Shown piece by piece: positions 61,126-64,000 of a stretch of 64,000 bases of DNA; positions within the stretch are counted from its first letter, which is position 1, and each line of letters starts with the position of its first letter. A program made the translations under genes and the position numbers. Under the pieces are notes generated by a model, which was not told the origin of the DNA, searched no databases, and saw nothing but the letters and a program-made list of their open reading frames with translations. The stretch comes from Marinobacter azerbaijanicus. GTDB taxonomy: Bacteria; Pseudomonadota; Gammaproteobacteria; Pseudomonadales; Oleiphilaceae. The stretch spans positions 434,001-498,000 of the forward strand of contig NZ_JASSVS010000003.1 in the NCBI RefSeq assembly GCF_030250645.1, written 5' to 3'.

Positions 61126-62466
61126 TCAGTCCCGTATCAGTTTCTCCAGATAATGAATAGTGAAGTCTACCTGTTTAAAGCCGCCATCGCGTACCAGTTT
61201 CCTGTGCAGCGCCTGATTGGTTTTGATGCCTTCAACCACCAGCTCGTCCAGCGCATTCTTCATGCGGCGGCGAGCAATCTCCCGGTCGTCGCCCCAGGTG
61301 ATCAGTTTGGCCACCATGGAGTCGTAGAAGGGGGGCACGGTGTAACCGCTGTAAAGATGCGAGTCTACCCGTATGCCGTTGCCGCCAGGGGCATGGAAAT
61401 GCTTGACCTTACCCGGACTTGGCACAAAGGTTTGCGGGTCTTCGGCGTTGATGCGGCATTCCAGGGCGTGTCCGGAGATCTTGATCTCGTCCTGGGTGTA
61501 TTGCAGCGGCAGGCCGCTGGCAATCCGCAACTGCTCGCGCACGATGTCCACGCCCGTCACCATCTCCGACACCGGATGCTCCACCTGTACACGGGTGTTC
61601 ATCTCGATAAAGTAGAAGGCGCCATCCTGGTAAAGGAACTCGAACGTGCCGGCCCCTACATAGCCAATTTTTTTACAGGCATCGACGCAGGCCTTCAGGG
61701 TCACTTCCCGGGCTTCGGGATCAATGTTCGGTGCTGGCGCTTCCTCCAGTACTTTCTGGTGTCGACGCTGCATGGAACAGTCCCGGTCGCCCAGGTGAAT
61801 CACGTTGCCATGGGTGTCGGCCAGCACCTGAACTTCAACATGCCGGGGCCGTTCCAGGTATTTCTCCAGATACACTGTGGCATCGCCAAAGGTGTTCTTG
61901 GCTTCGCTCTGGGTGATCTGCACACTTTTCAGCAGGGCTGCTTCGGAATGGACAACCTGCATGCCGCGACCGCCACCACCGGATGCTGCCTTGATGATCA
62001 CGGGGTAGCCGATTCTTCTGGCGACTTCCAGGGTGCGCTGGTCATCGTCCGTCAGCGGTCCATCGGAACCAGGAACGGTGGGAACACCGGCTTCTATCAT
62101 GGAGTTGATGGCCGAGACCTTGTTCCCCATCAGGCGAATGGTTTCAGCCCTGGGGCCGATGAAGCGAAATCCACTTTTCTCCACCTGCTCGGCAAAATCC
62201 GCGTTCTCGGCCAGGAAGCCGTAACCCGGATGAATACCGACGGAATCCGTCACTTCTGCCGCACTGATAATCGTGGGGATGTTCAGGTAGCTGTCAGCGG
62301 CACTATTGGGACCAATGCAGACAGACTCATCCGCCAGGCGCACGTGCATGAGGTCGCGGTCAACCTGCGAATGGACGGCCACGGTTTTGATTCCCAGCTC
62401 CTTGCAGGCACGCAGGATGCGCAGGGCGATCTCGCCGCGATTTGCGATCAGAACTTTTTCTAACAT
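61126..62466 (-). CDS. accC: Acetyl-CoA carboxylase biotin carboxylase subunit
   Basis: ATP-grasp enzyme that carboxylates biotin on AccB at the start of fatty acid synthesis. The N-terminus [21 protein letters not shown] matches the family, so the second of two in-frame ATGs (62466 rather than 62472) is chosen. Further marks are [16 protein letters not shown] (near 159-174), [10 protein letters not shown] and the [16 protein letters not shown] metal site (near 287-302). It lies 22 bp downstream of accB in an operon. Confidence 0.96.
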   Translation of the reverse strand: MLEKVLIANRGEIALRILRACKELGIKTVAVHSQVDRDLMHVRLADESVCIGPNSAADSYLNIPTIISAAEVTDSVGIHPGYGFLAENADFAEQVEKSGFRFIGPRAETIRLMGNKVSAINSMIEAGVPTVPGSDGPLTDDDQRTLEVARRIGYPVIIKAASGGGGRGMQVVHSEAALLKSVQITQSEAKNTFGDATVYLEKYLERPRHVEVQVLADTHGNVIHLGDRDCSMQRRHQKVLEEAPAPNIDPEAREVTLKACVDACKKIGYVGAGTFEFLYQDGAFYFIEMNTRVQVEHPVSEMVTGVDIVREQLRIASGLPLQYTQDEIKISGHALECRINAEDPQTFVPSPGKVKHFHAPGGNGIRVDSHLYSGYTVPPFYDSMVAKLITWGDDREIARRRMKNALDELVVEGIKTNQALHRKLVRDGGFKQVDFTIHYLEKLIRD

Positions 62467-62488
62467 AGCCATGAGGATATCACCGGGT

Positions 62489-62950
62489 TCAGGAAATGAT
62501 GATCAGTGGCTGGTCGAATTCGACCGGCTGCCCGTTCTCTACCAGGATCTCGGTGATGGTGCCGCTCTTGTCCGCCTCGATCTGGTTCATCATCTTCATG
62601 GCTTCCACGATACAAACCACATCACCAGCTTTTACTGACTGCCCCACTTCTACGAAGGCCTTGGCAGTTGGTGAGGGCGAACGGTAGAAAGTACCCACCA
62701 TCGGCGACTTCACGGCATGCCCCGAAGGCTCTGCTGGCTTGGCGGGTTCATCGGCGGCCGGCGCAGCTGGCTGTGAGGATGGCGCTGGCTGGTGTGCCGG
62801 TGCGGGGTACTGGGCCATATACTGCGGTGCGGCCAGTTGCTCTCGACGGCGGGAAATGCGCACCGAGTCATCACCTTCGTGAATCTCCAGCTCCTCGACG
62901 TCGGATTCCTCCAGCAGCTCGATAAGTTTCTTGATCTTGCGAATGTCCAT
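62489..62950 (-). CDS. accB: Biotin carboxyl carrier protein of acetyl-CoA carboxylase
   Basis: Carrier of the biotin of acetyl-CoA carboxylase, 153 residues. N-terminal dimer region [33 protein letters not shown]; a Pro/Ala-rich linker (about 45-75); then the biotinyl domain with the target Lys in [16 protein letters not shown]. It is operonic with accC, and aroQ lies 28 bp upstream. Confidence 0.96.
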   Translation of the reverse strand: MDIRKIKKLIELLEESDVEELEIHEGDDSVRISRRREQLAAPQYMAQYPAPAHQPAPSSQPAAPAADEPAKPAEPSGHAVKSPMVGTFYRSPSPTAKAFVEVGQSVKAGDVVCIVEAMKMMNQIEADKSGTITEILVENGQPVEFDQPLIIIS

Positions 62951-62977
62951 AGTCAGTCCGATCCCGTTTAATCAGTT

Positions 62978-63418
62978 CTATCGATGAATTCGTTGCAGGG
63001 CGGCTTCGAGTGCAAGGTCGTACCCTATGCTGCCCAGCCCGCAGATAACGCCTTCGGCGATATCAGAAAAATAAGAGTGATGGCGGAAAGCTTCCCGCGC
63101 ATGCACGTTGGAAAGATGTACTTCAATACACGGAATGCCCGATGCCAGCATGGCATCCCGTAGTGCAATACTGGTGTGGGTGAATGCCGCCGGGTTGATA
63201 ATGATGAAATCCACCCCTTCTGATCTGGCTTCATGTATCCGCTCAATCAGTTCATATTCCGCGTTTGACTGTAAATGTAGCAGGTGATGACCACCTTCGG
63301 CGGCTTTCCGGTGCAATCGCTCGTCAATGTCAGCCAGCGTCTCATGGCCATAGACCTCTGGCTCGCGGGTTCCGAGCATGTTCAGGTTGGGTCCATGCAG
63401 GACGAGGATGGTCGCCAT
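62978..63418 (-). CDS. aroQ: Type II 3-dehydroquinate dehydratase
   Basis: Shikimate pathway enzyme, a small dodecameric type II form of 146 residues. The signature [18 protein letters not shown] (about 6-23) holds the catalytic Tyr at its end. [30 protein letters not shown] with the active His, and [14 protein letters not shown] complete the site. It is first in the aroQ-accB-accC-prmA block, so the promoter should lie within the 372 bp before the transposase-like gene. Confidence 0.96.
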   Translation of the reverse strand: MATILVLHGPNLNMLGTREPEVYGHETLADIDERLHRKAAEGGHHLLHLQSNAEYELIERIHEARSEGVDFIIINPAAFTHTSIALRDAMLASGIPCIEVHLSNVHAREAFRHHSYFSDIAEGVICGLGSIGYDLALEAALQRIHR

Positions 63419-63790
63419 GATTGTATCTGCCTTGCTGACTTGTCTACAGGATCGCCGACTTTAGCGACATTTTCACCCAATGGTGCGTGCTTGAGGCCTT
63501 CAGATCAACACTTTTTGACATTCTGCCGTGTGTCAAAAAGTATCCTGGCGATACCCGCGCGATTTTTGCCGATTACGTGGCTATTGTCGTGAACGACGAG
63601 AAGGAGCGCTATAAGACGTTGGTTTCATGTTCGGTTTTTGCCGTATGCGAACAAAGTTGCTCTCATACCAGCCCGGTACCCCGGATTTACTCCCTAAGTT
63701 TAATCGGATCAACGCGATGGTGGTCTGTCCGTGGCCGTCGATCCGGCAGAGACTGATGATCTCAGAAGTCTGCGAGTCCAGGGAGGAATC
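63419..63790. other. Intergenic junction between aroQ and the transposase-like gene
   Basis: 372 bp. The part next to aroQ (about 63419-63480) probably holds its promoter. An 11-bp inverted repeat lies at 63510-63541. The rest shows short overlapping open frames that look non-coding. The last 10 bp (GGGAGGAATC) is a strong ribosome site for the gene at 63791. The left edge of the element was not found by eye. Confidence 0.4.
63510..63541. repeat. 11-bp perfect inverted repeat
   Basis: ACTTTTTGACA and TGTCAAAAAGT are separated by 10 bp (TTCTGCCGTG). It may be an operator, a terminal repeat of the adjacent element or a weak terminator; the loop and position do not decide. Confidence 0.6.
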
Positions 63791-64000
63791 ATGCGAGATA
63801 CCGAGATCTGCCGAAAATTACTGCAACTGGAAGAACCATGGAGCGTTGACCGGGTGAAGGTCGACGTGGAGACCAGGGAACTTCATGCCTACCTGGTGGC
63901 CGGCAAATCGTGGTTCGGCCGGCCCACGTTCGTGCGCCCTAAAATGCGCTGGCGGCATGCCAATATCGGCGCTTTCAAGACGTTTGTTCACGCGACATTG
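63791..64000 (+). CDS. ISL3-like transposase, N-terminal fragment (runs off window)
   Basis: Open frame of 70 codons continuing past the window. RDTEICRKLLQLEEPWSVDRV, then the closing RWRHANIGAFKTFVHATL, resembles the N-terminus of ISL3-family transposases (zinc ribbon followed by RRWRHLDxxxF). The expected CPxC zinc cysteines between these are absent: the stretch reads SWFGRPTFVRPKM. It could therefore be a degraded or divergent copy. The ATG is set by GGGAGG 4 bp upstream. Family assignment is by memory of the pattern. Confidence 0.55.
   Translation, partial: MRDTEICRKLLQLEEPWSVDRVKVDVETRELHAYLVAGKSWFGRPTFVRPKMRWRHANIGAFKTFVHATL

Noticed and set aside
61153..62463. 436-codon plus-strand frame opposite accC
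   Set aside because: Shadow of accC in a GC-rich genome; accC is complete and conserved.

Overview
The window reads as about 64 kb of chromosome from a marine gammaproteobacterium close to Pseudomonas/Marinobacter. The evidence is the aroQ-accB-accC-prmA-(zinc ribbon)-dusB-fis-purH-purD block at the right, a 529-residue isocitrate lyase, a PA0069-type radical SAM gene with a LexA box, a fruBKA operon with divergent fruR, a TRAP solute-binding protein and an ISL3-like transposase fragment. The genus is inference. I see no tRNA, rRNA, CRISPR array or prophage.

Layout. 1-4.7 kb: TRAP binding protein (cut by the window start), SOS-boxed radical SAM protein, small helical protein, GH84 glucosaminidase, SIMPL protein. 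4.7-11.4 kb: fructose PTS operon and its LacI-type regulator. 11.4-21.3 kb: macro-domain hydrolase, EamA exporter, ChaN-like lipoprotein, SulP transporter, an unknown outer-membrane protein, a CASTOR/POLLUX-like channel, and a CBS / PII-like / DUF1538 membrane-protein operon. 21.5-23.2 kb: aceA with a strong terminator. 23.5-28.5 kb: the most unusual locus, with three small secreted proteins (one almost entirely Asn-Ser-Asp repeats), a periplasmic C39 peptidase, an outer-membrane barrel and a VpsR-like regulator that has lost its GAFTGA loop and Walker B acids. It resembles Fap/Fil-type amyloid or filament systems but is not a plain copy as far as I can judge. 28.8-41.5 kb: thioesterase, M48 peptidase and YjgN membrane protein, SLC13 transporter, a two-gene thiol-histidine pathway (EgtB/SenA-like sulfoxide synthase plus a separate OvoA-type methyltransferase), a Hen1-like methyltransferase coupled to a KefB-type antiporter, a lipoprotein hydrolase and a Fur-boxed TonB receptor.

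41.6-54.2 kb is a catabolic island: histidine kinase, sigma-54 response regulator, twin palindromes and a -24/-12 promoter, then two periplasmic binding proteins, a branched-chain-amino-acid-type ABC transporter, zinc alcohol dehydrogenase, aldehyde dehydrogenase and thioesterase. The simplest model is that the kinase senses a small solute, the regulator switches on uptake, and the dehydrogenases oxidise an alcohol to an acid. The substrate is not known. 54.2-63.4 kb is the conserved housekeeping block, with a REP-like inverted pair between purH and purD. The last 0.6 kb holds an inverted repeat and the start of a transposase-like gene.
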